From Lancefieldella rimae ATCC 49626 (GTDB lineage Bacteria; Actinomycetota; Coriobacteriia; Coriobacteriales; Atopobiaceae), in contig NZ_ACFE01000002.1 in assembly GCF_000174015.1 (NCBI RefSeq), forward strand, positions 62,001 through 126,000: DNA of 64,000 nucleotides, in the 5' to 3' direction. Below, piece by piece: positions 8,091 through 15,183 of this stretch (position 1 is the first letter of the stretch; each line of letters opens with the position of its first letter). Below the pieces are notes generated by a model, which saw nothing but the letters and a program-made list of their open reading frames with translations, had not been told where the DNA came from and ran no database searches. The position numbers and the translations under genes are program-made.

Positions 8091-8103
8091 AAACCGCAGG
8101 TAT

Positions 8104-8523
8104 TCATTCCTTTTTTGACCACCTTTTAGCGATGGCTTTAGCGCCGGCGGCTCTCTTTTTTCCAACAATGAGCGCATTTTCAAGTAAACGCTCTGAGACG
8201 ATTTTCCCCTCGCGCAAAGAGTCAGAATTGATAAGTCCGACATCTGCAAAACAGGAAAGATTCTTCTCCACTTCCTCGAAACTTTGACACCAGAGATAGT
8301 CCATAAGCGTCAATATGTCTTCGTCGTTTTTGTAGGAAAGAATGTGGCCGTCTGTGAGCGCCAGAGCCTCACAGAGCAACCAGAAAGTACATACACCCTC
8401 TTTTCCAAGCCGGAAGCGTACGCGCTTTATTTTCATGTCGTCATGAGCATTGGAATCGTGCAGGAAGCTCTCAAGCGGACGGGCAGCCATTGCGTCGCTG
8501 TCGTACAGTGGTTGTTTCTTCAT
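8104..8523 (-). CDS. Phage replisome organiser N-terminal-domain protein (Lin1244/Lin1753-like, DUF4373)
   Basis: A 139-residue protein matching the N-terminal domain of Lin1244/Lin1753-like replisome organisers: HDSNAHDDMKIKRVRFRLG, GVCTFWLLCEAL and NLSCFADVGLINSDSL segments line up with the usual winged-helix domain. The typical longer C-terminal region is absent, so this is a single-domain version ending in a basic tail (AKAIAKRWSKKE). An AAGGAG site precedes the ATG. It is the only clear replication protein of the prophage in this window. Confidence 0.72.
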   Translation of the reverse strand: MKKQPLYDSDAMAARPLESFLHDSNAHDDMKIKRVRFRLGKEGVCTFWLLCEALALTDGHILSYKNDEDILTLMDYLWCQSFEEVEKNLSCFADVGLINSDSLREGKIVSERLLENALIVGKKRAAGAKAIAKRWSKKE

Positions 8524-8533
8524 GATTTCTCCT

Positions 8534-8842
8534 TTAAGCGGGAATGATGCAGTCGAGTATTTCTTCCGGTGTCATCGGACGTGGGTCTACGTAGTCGATG
8601 TCATCAAGTGGCATAACCTCGACCATATCCGGATAACCGTATGTAATGCCGTAGCGGATGCCTGAGTCCTCTGTATAGCCATATATGGCGCTTATGGTCT
8701 CAGTGCCACTCCGAAACTGTGTACGCTCGATTACATGGATGCCAGCGTCCCCACGATCCATGTAATCTGACTTGTCTTCCCACGAAATACGACGCGCGGA
8801 AAGCGCATCTCTTAAACGCTGCATTGGCTCAGATAGTTTCAT
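8534..8842 (-). CDS. Phage protein, unknown
   Basis: A 102-residue acidic protein (several Asp/Glu-rich stretches, VMPLDDIDYVDPRPM). It has alternating short strands such as GTETISAIYGY and IRYGITYGY. No family recognised. An AAGGAA site lies about ten bases before the ATG; the stop is ten bases before the replisome-organiser start, so they share an operon. Confidence 0.55.
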   Translation of the reverse strand: MKLSEPMQRLRDALSARRISWEDKSDYMDRGDAGIHVIERTQFRSGTETISAIYGYTEDSGIRYGITYGYPDMVEVMPLDDIDYVDPRPMTPEEILDCIIPA

Positions 8843-8869
8843 AAAAAGTTATTCCTTTCTTGTAGTGGA

Positions 8870-8892
8870 GTAGATAATTACTTCTTATCTAC
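8870..8892. promoter_or_regulatory. Inverted repeat between internal integrase and 102-residue gene
   Basis: GTAGATAA and TTATCTAC form a perfect eight-base inverted repeat around a seven-base spacer. It lies just upstream of the gene starting at 8842, where an operator would sit. No T-run follows on the minus strand, so it is less likely to be a terminator. Confidence 0.4.
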
Positions 8893-8970
8893 TTTTGGAA
8901 AATGGAAACACTCTAAAAAGCTTTGTTTAACTCTTGCTTTTCTCCTTTTGCAAAAAGTGTCAAAAACGCT

Positions 8971-8993
8971 CCATTGCAAAAAATTGCAAATGG
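8971..8993 (-). terminator. Hairpin after internal integrase
   Basis: On the minus strand CCATTTGCAA and TTGCAATGG pair with a short T-rich loop and one bulged base, followed by AGCGTTTTTG. It starts about ten bases after the integrase stop and is a plausible weak terminator; it could also be an integrase arm site. Confidence 0.5.
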
Positions 8994-9003
8994 TTTGTAA
9001 AAC

Positions 9004-10209
9004 TTAAGGTGCAGAATTAAAGGTCTGTGTAACGCGCTTTGCGGCCGTCTCGAAAGCTTCTGCGGCGGCTCGGTCTCGTCCCGGAAGTACGTGTGCATAG
9101 ATCCTAAGTGTTGTTGCTTCGTCGGCGTGTCCCAAGCGCTCCGAGAGCGTCTTTAGATCCACGCCATTAGCAAGGCACCATGAAGCGTGCGTGTGCCGGA
9201 GCGTGTGGAAAGTAATGCCAGCAGGAAGCTCAAGAGAGCGCCTGAGAGCGGTAAACGCGCTTGATACCTTAGTAGGTCTCATAAACGCGCCTGTGACGCT
9301 TACAAGGGGTGTAGCGCCCTTTATAGCCACTCCCATACGCTTACCTTGCAGCTGTGAATACCTATCAATCAAAGCGAGGTCTGCGTCGGTGATGGAGACG
9401 TTTCTGTGACGTCTGCCCTTTGTCACGTCTCGACGGTACGGTTGGCGGCGTGGCTCCTCGATAACCGTGCCGGACACGTGAATATAGCGCTGCATGTGGT
9501 TTACATCTTGTCGGCGCAAGGCGCAGACCTCGCCGCAGCGCATACCGGTCTTTAAGGCAAGCCATGCCGCAAAGGCATAGACCGTCTCAAAGCTATACTC
9601 TTGAGCAGTAAAAGACTTATCCAGCACGCCTGTAATTGCTTTGTCTATCTCGGCAAAGCCCCACTCCTCCATCGAGACCGCCTCGTGTCGCTCTTGCGAT
9701 GGTTTAGCGACATTGAAAAGCGGGTTTATCGAGCAAATGCCGGAGGCAACAAAGTAGTTGTAGGCACTCCTTAGGAATTGGTGGACGTTGATAACAGTAT
9801 TGCGTGATAGCCCCGCTCCTCCGTCTTCTCGCGGTTTTAAGAGCTGCTGTTCAAATGCGGTAAAGTCCGCAGGTACAAGCGTGTCAACCGTGGCTCGTGG
9901 TAGATACTTTAAGATGTGGTTTTTGACAAAGCTTTGGTATTGTCTGATGGTGTTTGGGCTTGCGCCGTTGCGGCGCTTTAACTCCGTATACTCGCACAAA
10001 AGCTGCACCAGATTGGTACTCTTGACCTTGCCGTCGGCGGTAAGGTGAGCTGCCCACAGCTCGGCCATAGCCTGCGCTTCTTCTTCGGTTGTCGCTGCCG
10101 AAAAAGACGTGTAAGGCTGTATCAACTTGCCGCTAAAATCTCGCCCAAGATACAGACGGCAACACCATATTCCCTTAGCGTTACGCTTAACGATTGGTTT
10201 TAGCTGCAT
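9004..10209 (-). CDS. Tyrosine integrase (second, internal to the prophage)
   Basis: A 401-residue site-specific recombinase. The N-terminal arm-binding domain (1-60, AP2-like GIWCCRLYLGRDFSGK) is followed by a SAM-like core-binding domain (about 65-165) and the catalytic domain with Arg near 224 (TGMRCGEVCALR), His335-x-x-Arg338 (HTLRH), His361 (LGHAD) and Tyr371 (RIYAHV). All catalytic residues are present. It is of ordinary Tn916/lambda-Int-like length. It lies in the middle of the early genes, far from either prophage end, and is not the integrase next to the attachment fragment. The ribosome site is weak. Confidence 0.93.
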   Translation of the reverse strand: MQLKPIVKRNAKGIWCCRLYLGRDFSGKLIQPYTSFSAATTEEEAQAMAELWAAHLTADGKVKSTNLVQLLCEYTELKRRNGASPNTIRQYQSFVKNHILKYLPRATVDTLVPADFTAFEQQLLKPREDGGAGLSRNTVINVHQFLRSAYNYFVASGICSINPLFNVAKPSQERHEAVSMEEWGFAEIDKAITGVLDKSFTAQEYSFETVYAFAAWLALKTGMRCGEVCALRRQDVNHMQRYIHVSGTVIEEPRRQPYRRDVTKGRRHRNVSITDADLALIDRYSQLQGKRMGVAIKGATPLVSVTGAFMRPTKVSSAFTALRRSLELPAGITFHTLRHTHASWCLANGVDLKTLSERLGHADEATTLRIYAHVLPGRDRAAAEAFETAAKRVTQTFNSAP

Positions 10210-10528
10210 TTTTTACCGCTTTCGCTGCTCGCTCTTTCTCGTCCGCGAGTTGCCACTTACGCCATACGTCATAATGTTTTTCTGACATGAAATCCAAAAA
10301 TGTCTGCTGATCTATGCCGTCTCCGGAGTCGTAATTGCCCCACACATCGTCATCAAACATTTCGTCTACGTAAGGCTTGCACCTGCTGCACGCGCGCCAC
10401 TCGTAAATGAAGTCAACCTTGAGCGTAGAGGTTATGTATTTCTCGCCTGTATGTATCTCTTTGTCGCACCACGAACAGTGGTGCGTCTTGCGTGCTTTTA
10501 CTTCATGTTGTGGATTAATTTCAATCAT
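10187..10528 (-). CDS. Zinc-binding phage protein, unknown
   Basis: About 113 residues starting MIEINPQHEVKARKTHHC. CSWC (near 19) and ACSRC (near 45) give two CxxC pairs suited to one zinc ion; the middle holds KEIHTGEKYITSTLKVDF strands. The C-terminus is basic and overlaps the integrase start by 23 bases. Of two nearby starts, ATG at 10528 has AGGAG at the better distance. Similar short CxxC proteins of unknown role are common in phage early regions. Confidence 0.6.
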   Translation of the reverse strand: MIEINPQHEVKARKTHHCSWCDKEIHTGEKYITSTLKVDFIYEWRACSRCKPYVDEMFDDDVWGNYDSGDGIDQQTFLDFMSEKHYDVWRKWQLADEKERAAKAVKNAAKTNR

Positions 10529-10727
10529 GATCATCGCTCCTCTCACCCCATGCGCAGAAGCCGTCTAAATTATCCTCTGGGATTACGAATCCAAAGCCAT
10601 CGCAGATGTAGCCACAAAGCGGATTGTAATGCTGGTGGCTGCAATCTCGACATCTCACGATTGGTTCATCTGTGAGCCAATGCCCGCTGTTGCCGTCGGT
10701 ACCAACGATGTATTCACCTTCTGTCAT
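10521..10727 (-). CDS. Small cysteine-rich phage protein
   Basis: A 68-residue acidic protein with CRDC, then CGYIC and a final CAW (five cysteines, probable zinc knuckle). No named family. It overlaps the gene before it by four bases and the one after it by eight, so it is translated as part of the chain. Confidence 0.58.
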   Translation of the reverse strand: MTEGEYIVGTDGNSGHWLTDEPIVRCRDCSHQHYNPLCGYICDGFGFVIPEDNLDGFCAWGERSDDHD

Positions 10728-10993
10728 CGTGGCTCCTCTAGCTCATATGTTTGTTCAAAGACATCTGGCTTGCATGGATAAAGCTCACCTTTGACACCTT
10801 TAATAATCCAGTCGTTAGGACTTACTACCATCTCGCCCTCTAAGGTTTTAATGCACCAGCAGCTATCTCCATCTGCATCTCTTGTTTGACAGAAAATACC
10901 TGCTGCCTGTGCATCAACTAACCATTGAGGCGGTGTCATATCAGGTGTGTACTGCACGGCCTCAATTACTACAGGCTTCTTACGATATTTCAT
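10724..10993 (-). CDS. Conserved phage protein (MKYRKKPVVIEA family)
   Basis: A 89-residue protein beginning MKYRKKPVVIEAVQYTP and ending with WIIKGVKGELYPCKPDVFEQTYE. This pair of segments is a familiar pattern in many phages and prophages of Gram-positive bacteria; the function is unknown. ATG at 10993 has AAGGAG five bases upstream and is preferred over an upstream in-frame ATG that would overlap the methyltransferase gene. Confidence 0.75.
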   Translation of the reverse strand: MKYRKKPVVIEAVQYTPDMTPPQWLVDAQAAGIFCQTRDADGDSCWCIKTLEGEMVVSPNDWIIKGVKGELYPCKPDVFEQTYELEEPR

Positions 10994-11003
10994 TGCTTCT
11001 CCT

Positions 11004-11540
11004 TTACGTCGCCAATGCAAATGTTTGATTGTCGATATAGTCCTCTGCCGGTAGAGCGGCTTGCTCTTGCGGCTCCCTCATAAAAAGTATCCAATGCGTC
11101 TTAGACGCTTTAGGGCGGCGATTACCGATGATTGGTTTTGCCGGACAAAGTGCCAGTACATCTTTAAGCGGGATATCACACTCGCACCACTTAAAGACAA
11201 GGACACCGTAGGGCTTGAGCACTCTCAGGCACTCGCGAAAGCCTTTGGCCAAGTCCTCGCGCCATGTGTGACTATCCAGGCTGCCGTAATAATCACTTCT
11301 CCAGCCGCGCTTACCGATAAGATGCGGCGGGTCAAAGATGACGAGGCTAAAACTTTCGTCCGGGAAAGGTAGCTCCCGGAAGTCGGCCACCATATCAGGG
11401 CTGACATCAAGCGTCCTGCCATTGAGAAGTACCGGATGTCGCGGATGTGCGTCGCACTTAAGTACGCGCGCATCCTCTTTGTCAAAGTAAAAACTACGTG
11501 GCCCGCAGGCCACGTCTAGGACTGGTGGTAAAGTCATCAT
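11004..11540 (-). CDS. Class I SAM-dependent methyltransferase (phage)
   Basis: About 178 residues. VLDVACGPRSFYFDKED gives a SAM-binding motif I, LKCDAHPRHPVLL motif II, and SLVIFDPPHLIGK the catalytic DPPH of an amino-group methyltransferase; GFRECLRVLKPYGVLVFKWCECD is the usual strand 5 region. DPPH points to N6-adenine or N4-cytosine DNA, but RNA or protein substrates cannot be excluded. An upstream in-frame extension lacks homology; ATG at 11540 follows GGTGAG and overlaps the previous stop (ATGA). Confidence 0.78.
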   Translation of the reverse strand: MMTLPPVLDVACGPRSFYFDKEDARVLKCDAHPRHPVLLNGRTLDVSPDMVADFRELPFPDESFSLVIFDPPHLIGKRGWRSDYYGSLDSHTWREDLAKGFRECLRVLKPYGVLVFKWCECDIPLKDVLALCPAKPIIGNRRPKASKTHWILFMREPQEQAALPAEDYIDNQTFALAT

Positions 11541-11899
11541 CTCACCGCCTGTATGATCTCTTGTACAAGCATGCCTTGCGGATGTAAGCACCAGCCGAGG
11601 GCACTGTTTGCAAAAATCAGGAGCGGCACAAAAAGGAAGATTACAGCTATCACACAAAACGCTATTGCTACCCCAAGACACTCCCGCTGTGGTCGGCTGC
11701 ATCGCTTATATAAGTGAGCGAGCAATACAAGAGCTACGACAAAAGCTGCTAAAAGGACGCCAAATACAGCTACTGCATAAATCGATTGCATGACTCTCAG
11801 TTGTGCATACTGCTCAATAGCTGATGCCGTGATGTCATAGGCTGTGCCGAGTCGCTTTGATAGCTCGTCAATGACTTTGGCAAGTATTTGGTCACTCAT
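11537..11899 (-). CDS. Phage membrane protein with two membrane spans
   Basis: A 120-residue protein with an N-terminal helical part (1-35) and two hydrophobic segments, about 40-62 (YAVAVFGVLLAAFVVALVLL) and 75-98 (VAIAFCVIAVIFLFVPLLIF). No family recognised. It overlaps both neighbours (8 and 4 bases) and is part of the early operon. A superinfection or holin-like role would be guesswork. Confidence 0.6.
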   Translation of the reverse strand: MSDQILAKVIDELSKRLGTAYDITASAIEQYAQLRVMQSIYAVAVFGVLLAAFVVALVLLAHLYKRCSRPQRECLGVAIAFCVIAVIFLFVPLLIFANSALGWCLHPQGMLVQEIIQAVR

Positions 11900-12230
11900 C
11901 CTTACTCACCACCACTCGTGAACCACAGTTGGGACAATACTTAGTCTCGTCAAGATGTGTACCATGTGGTAGCTCATATCCGCACGACTGACACACGATG
12001 TATTCCATGCAAAAATCAAGGTCTAGCTCGCATGTAGGGTCTATGAGGTCGGCTAAACGGTCAAAGAAAGGCTCAAAGGTACGGCCTGTATCCTGTGTAC
12101 CTATGATGTGATCGATTGTACAAAACGCTGAACGTATGCTTGAGGCACTATCGCCGTCTAGCTCTCGCCCGGCCTCCCGCAGCTTTACTGTTACCTCATG
12201 GCGCTCTTCTGGAGTAATGCAATCACTCAT
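11892..12230 (-). CDS. Zinc-ribbon phage protein A
   Basis: A 112-residue protein with a helical N-terminal domain (ITPEERHEVTVKLREAGREL) and a C-terminal zinc ribbon made of CQSC and CPNC. The middle contains FDRLADLIDPTC. It is clearly a paralogue of the gene at 12417-12731: same order of RxEV..KLRE, LADLIDPTC and YCPxCGxRVV. An AAGGTAGG site precedes the ATG. Function unknown; ribbon proteins of this kind may bind nucleic acid or host proteins. Confidence 0.65.
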   Translation of the reverse strand: MSDCITPEERHEVTVKLREAGRELDGDSASSIRSAFCTIDHIIGTQDTGRTFEPFFDRLADLIDPTCELDLDFCMEYIVCQSCGYELPHGTHLDETKYCPNCGSRVVVSKDE

Positions 12231-12424
12231 TGCCTACCTTCCTTCATAATTTTGAGTTCCGTCTCAAGCAGGAATGCCATCTCAGCCCATTTTCTAAGCC
12301 GCAAGACAGTTACACTGACTGCGCCTGTGTAGTGTCCGTTTTGATCACACCACCCGCACGCACTCCTTAGGTCATTGCTAAGAGTATGATCAGGTATAAT
12401 TTCAGCCTTAATATCACTACGCAT
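12227..12424 (-). CDS. Small phage protein, unknown
   Basis: A 65-residue product lying between the two paralogous zinc-ribbon genes, overlapping them by eight and four bases. It has a CGWC pair and a C-terminal amphipathic helix (LRKWAEMAFLLETELKIM). No family recognised. Confidence 0.5.
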   Translation of the reverse strand: MRSDIKAEIIPDHTLSNDLRSACGWCDQNGHYTGAVSVTVLRLRKWAEMAFLLETELKIMKEGRQ

Positions 12425-12731
12425 AAATGCTCACCACCCTTGCGCCGCAGTACGGGCAATAATTAGGCTCGGTCACATCTCCACACCAGCCACAGGCAGA
12501 GCATGCAAAGTCGTAGCCATCGCCATTAGTGCCTTCTTCACCGCCGAAGTCGTGACATGTAGGGTCTATGATGTCTGCGAGCAGCTCATAGACGTCCTCC
12601 GGCTCGCGAAACGTGTTCACGGGGTCCGCGATGCTGATGGCATCACAGATGCTCTCAACAATCTCTTCGCGGTAGTAGGTCCTGTGCCGCAATTCCCGCA
12701 GCTTTGCTGCTACCTCTTGGCGCTCAGTCAT
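12417..12731 (-). CDS. Zinc-ribbon phage protein B
   Basis: About 104 residues from MTERQEVAAKLREL. It has the same layout as its neighbour at 11892: N-terminal helix, YELLADIIDPTC, and a C-terminal ribbon with CSACGWC and CPYC. The extra CGWC makes five to six cysteines in the ribbon. Start ATG at 12731 has AGGTGG upstream and overlaps the stop of the 165-residue gene. The two genes look like an old tandem duplication with one small gene between them. Confidence 0.63.
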   Translation of the reverse strand: MTERQEVAAKLRELRHRTYYREEIVESICDAISIADPVNTFREPEDVYELLADIIDPTCHDFGGEEGTNGDGYDFACSACGWCGDVTEPNYCPYCGARVVSIYA

Positions 12732-13221
12732 TGCTACCACCTAGCTTTCTTAGCTCCATAGCAATATCTTGGAGCTTGAGACTGGCAGCAGCGTCATTAA
12801 GACAATGTGTAATGTCCTCTATGGCACGTGCTATGCTTTCATGATCGCTGATAGGGTCAGCGTGGGTAACCAATTCCGGTGAACTCCAGCTAATGAGCTT
12901 CTCTGGTATCTCATAAACGATACGAGTCATAGTCTCATATATCTTTATAGCTTTAACTGTCCTTTTTGCTCCATGACACAACACGGTGTCCCCGATGCGT
13001 ATCGGTACGCCGTTTTTATCAAGCGGCAACTCGACCATGTCTGACGTGTCGCAAAGGTCATTGATAACCAAACTCATCTTTTTATAATCATCATCGACAG
13101 GAGTGTTATTAGGGATAAGATCTCCCGTCAAGACAAAATAAGGGTTATCGCGCTCTTTCTTGCCATTAACCCTTTGCGCTCTCTTAGCGATTTCCTCGCG
13201 CTCTTGTTTAGCGAGCATCAT
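12724..13221 (-). CDS. Phage protein with a GVPIRIGDTV segment, unknown
   Basis: A 165-residue protein. The middle part, LPLDKNGVPIRIGDTVLC, resembles short beta-barrel segments found in many phage proteins of intestinal and oral actinobacteria and clostridia, and may bind a ligand or nucleic acid. The ends are helical and charged. I do not recognise a named family. It overlaps the zinc-ribbon gene downstream. Confidence 0.55.
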   Translation of the reverse strand: MMLAKQEREEIAKRAQRVNGKKERDNPYFVLTGDLIPNNTPVDDDYKKMSLVINDLCDTSDMVELPLDKNGVPIRIGDTVLCHGAKRTVKAIKIYETMTRIVYEIPEKLISWSSPELVTHADPISDHESIARAIEDITHCLNDAAASLKLQDIAMELRKLGGSND

Positions 13222-13239
13222 TAACTCCTCAATTTGTAA

Positions 13240-13500
13240 TTATTCCAACCAACTTTTAACCGTGGCATCCCAGTGATTTTTGTTTCCGACTCCTACGAGC
13301 CACTTCTCATAAGTCCCTTTAAGCTCGATAGGACAGCGAATAATGATTGAGTGGGGTGCGTTGCCACCTGATGGGGCGAGTAGCCTTACAACCGCTTCCT
13401 TTGGCTCTTGATGTGACGAGCGCCCTTTGAGCTCTGCAAGCTCCTCAGGTGTCACAACGCCTGAAAATACGGTATCCATAGCTAATCCCATCTCTTTCAT
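13240..13500 (-). CDS. Small phage protein, unknown
   Basis: About 86 residues (MKEMGLAMDTVFSGVVTPEE). It has a central beta-strand pair (EAVVRLLAP, HSIIIRCPIE) and a Trp-rich C-terminus. Start ATG at 13500 has GAGGAG five bases upstream and overlaps the previous stop (ATGA); a GTG two codons earlier is less likely. No family recognised. Confidence 0.55.
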   Translation of the reverse strand: MKEMGLAMDTVFSGVVTPEELAELKGRSSHQEPKEAVVRLLAPSGGNAPHSIIIRCPIELKGTYEKWLVGVGNKNHWDATVKSWLE

Positions 13501-13679
13501 GCGCACTCCTCAGATTTGAGCTGCTTATAAAGCCAGCAAAGGCACACGGCTATAGCAGCAAAAATGGCTATCATCACCGCAAAAAACAGGCCATTTGGTA
13601 TATCGATACTCTCGACAATGCCCGGGATAAAAGCTGCACCAAAAATCACTATGCAGCCAATAAATCCGTCTCTAGTCAT
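13497..13679 (-). CDS. Small phage membrane protein
   Basis: About 60 residues from MTRDGFIGCIVIF with two hydrophobic segments (5-22 and 30-50) and a short basic-acidic tail. The ATG at 13679 overlaps the antirepressor stop. No family recognised. Confidence 0.5.
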   Translation of the reverse strand: MTRDGFIGCIVIFGAAFIPGIVESIDIPNGLFFAVMIAIFAAIAVCLCWLYKQLKSEECA

Positions 13680-14418
13680 CGATAACCACCTCCGCGCAGT
13701 AGCGGTCAACGAAATATGCCTGACCTTTTCCGGTTACAAGTGGAGTCTTTTGGATGGTCGTGCTACCGTCGGCATGGCCGATTACGGTCTCTTTGATACG
13801 GAATAGCCCCATATCCATGGCGCGCTGCGTCGGAACATTGCGCGAGCGGCCAAAGCTGCATAAATAGCCATCAGAGCGCAAGCGCTCAAATAGTCGGTTT
13901 TGCCCGATGTTAAGGCCGTTTTGGCGCATGATCTTAGCCAGAGAACCAACGAGAATGCAGCCATCAGATGCGGCTACTGCATCAGCAAAGCGAGCGCGTG
14001 GTGCCAGCTCCTCTATCTGCTGTTTTTGGCGCCGCATTGTCTCGTCTGCGATTTTAAGGGCGCGGGCGAGGATTACTTCGGGCGGCTCGTTGACTTCAGC
14101 AGCGATATATCCGCCGTCGCGATGTATCGCAGGTAGAACTTCATGCGTCACCCAGCGCTTATACGCCTTAGCCCCGGGCTTGCGAGACGATAAAACAAGC
14201 GACAAAAGCCCCGGAAGCGAAACAATAGTCATGTCCTGAGCACCGCCAACGGTGTGCGTTGAACGCACTGCCTTTTCGTCATCGTCTAGGCGGCGGGTAG
14301 CCGTCCTGTCCAAACCAAGAGAATCAGTAACATCTTTTGCCACAAACCACGGCTCACCGTTGATTGTAGTGGTACGCAACTGACCGAACTCGTCGCTTGT
14401 AAAAACTGTTAATGACAT
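13672..14418 (-). CDS. Phage antirepressor (BRO-N plus KilAC/ANT domains)
   Basis: A 248-residue protein with an N-terminal BRO-N domain (about 5-100: TINGEPWFVAKDVTDSLGL, YKRWVTHEVLPAIHRDGGYI) and a C-terminal KilAC/ANT domain (about 140-245: GSLAKIMRQNGLNIGQNRLF, VTGKGQAYFVDRY). Proteins with this architecture bind repressors or operators and favour lytic growth. It follows AGGAGGCGTGT and is the second gene of the rightmost early operon, after the excisionase-like gene. Confidence 0.92.
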   Translation of the reverse strand: MSLTVFTSDEFGQLRTTTINGEPWFVAKDVTDSLGLDRTATRRLDDDEKAVRSTHTVGGAQDMTIVSLPGLLSLVLSSRKPGAKAYKRWVTHEVLPAIHRDGGYIAAEVNEPPEVILARALKIADETMRRQKQQIEELAPRARFADAVAASDGCILVGSLAKIMRQNGLNIGQNRLFERLRSDGYLCSFGRSRNVPTQRAMDMGLFRIKETVIGHADGSTTIQKTPLVTGKGQAYFVDRYCAEVVIDD

Positions 14419-14427
14419 ACACGCCTC

Positions 14428-14676
14428 CTAAACATTGAAAGGCTTAATAGACGCAGCCCATGCAAGGACAGCGTCTCGGTGATAGCGGTTGTTTTTAACT
14501 CCTGGAAGATGTAGCGCAGGAAGGGGGTCAATCTCACGTTTAGTCCACTCGCGTATACGCTCCTGATGTACACCAAAAAGACGCGCGACCTCGGGAACCG
14601 TAAGGAATACATGATTGATAGGCACTTGTATTACCGTCAGTTCTTCCTTATCAGCTGGTATAATTACAGAGTCCAT
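14428..14676 (-). CDS. Excisionase-like/MerR-type helix-turn-helix protein
   Basis: About 82 residues. VFLTVPEVARLFGVHQERI followed by REWTKREIDPLPALHLPG is the winged-helix DNA-binding domain of the excisionase/HTH_17 group (about residues 23-65), with a KNNRYHRDAVLAWA ending typical of the group. Start ATG at 14676 after AAAGG; a GTG three codons upstream is possible. It may act as excisionase for the neighbouring integrase or as an early regulator. Confidence 0.75.
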   Translation of the reverse strand: MDSVIIPADKEELTVIQVPINHVFLTVPEVARLFGVHQERIREWTKREIDPLPALHLPGVKNNRYHRDAVLAWAASIKPFNV

Positions 14677-14685
14677 AGGGGACAC

Positions 14686-14880
14686 CTTTCGGACAAGCCC
14701 TTACGCAGTTGCGCCTGTGTGAGGGCAATTTAATTTAGATATAAAGTTCCTGACGGTTCTTCTCATGAGAGCCGACAACATGCATCCTGCAGGCGCTGCC
14801 GGCTCCCCCGGTTTGCGTCAAGGATGGGTATGCGATTTTCAAGGTGCAAAATTACAAAAAGAGCATCGTGAAGAGTTTGT
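14686..14880 (-). promoter_or_regulatory. Non-coding early-region leader
   Basis: About 195 bases between the Cro-like gene and the excisionase-like gene. On the minus strand it contains a GAGCCGGCA...TGTCGGCTC inverted repeat (about 14768-14808) with no T-run, and an A/T-rich TTTATATCTAAAT stretch near 14735-14750 that could hold a minus-10. No convincing coding sequence. It may be a leader with a conditional terminator. Confidence 0.4.
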
Positions 14881-15078
14881 TTAATCAACATCAAGTGGCA
14901 AAAAAATATCGCTAACGCGAGTTCCAAGGAAATCGCATACAATTTTTGCTTGCTCAAATGTCATCTTTTCTTGATTTTTTTCATAGAACGAATAGGTTTG
15001 ACGAGATATTCCTAGTTTTGCGGCAACGGCAGACTGCTTGACGCCTTTTGCCTCTCTGTATTCTTTCAACCTTGGCAT
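14881..15078 (-). CDS. Cro-like XRE-family regulator
   Basis: A 65-residue single-domain helix-turn-helix protein: MPRLKEYREAKGVKQSAVAA then KLGISRQTYSFYEKNQ as the recognition region. It is divergently transcribed from the CI-type repressor, the classic position of Cro. A GGGGGC site lies four bases before the ATG. The C-terminal tail (TRVSDIFLPLDVD) is the usual end of this family. Confidence 0.9.
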   Translation of the reverse strand: MPRLKEYREAKGVKQSAVAAKLGISRQTYSFYEKNQEKMTFEQAKIVCDFLGTRVSDIFLPLDVD

Positions 15079-15183
15079 GAAAGCCCCCTTTCGCTTAGTA
15101 GGTTAATTAAACAAACGTTGATTGTCAAGCTAATTTTACTAAAATGGTAAGAAAAACAAACATATACGAGAAAGACAACAGAA
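15079..15183. promoter_or_regulatory. Divergent lysis-lysogeny switch region
   Basis: The 105 bases between cro-like and repressor genes. On the minus strand TTGACA (complement of 15123-15128) and TAACCT (15100-15105) are separated by 17 bases, a good promoter for the early operon. TTAC-TAAAATG-GTAA (15136-15150) is an inverted repeat suited to a repressor operator, and acaaac occurs at 15111 and about 15155. The repressor promoter is not clear to me. Confidence 0.6.

Noticed and set aside
14763-14957. Minus-strand 64-codon frame
   Set aside because: Overlaps the Cro-like gene in another frame and has no ribosome site.
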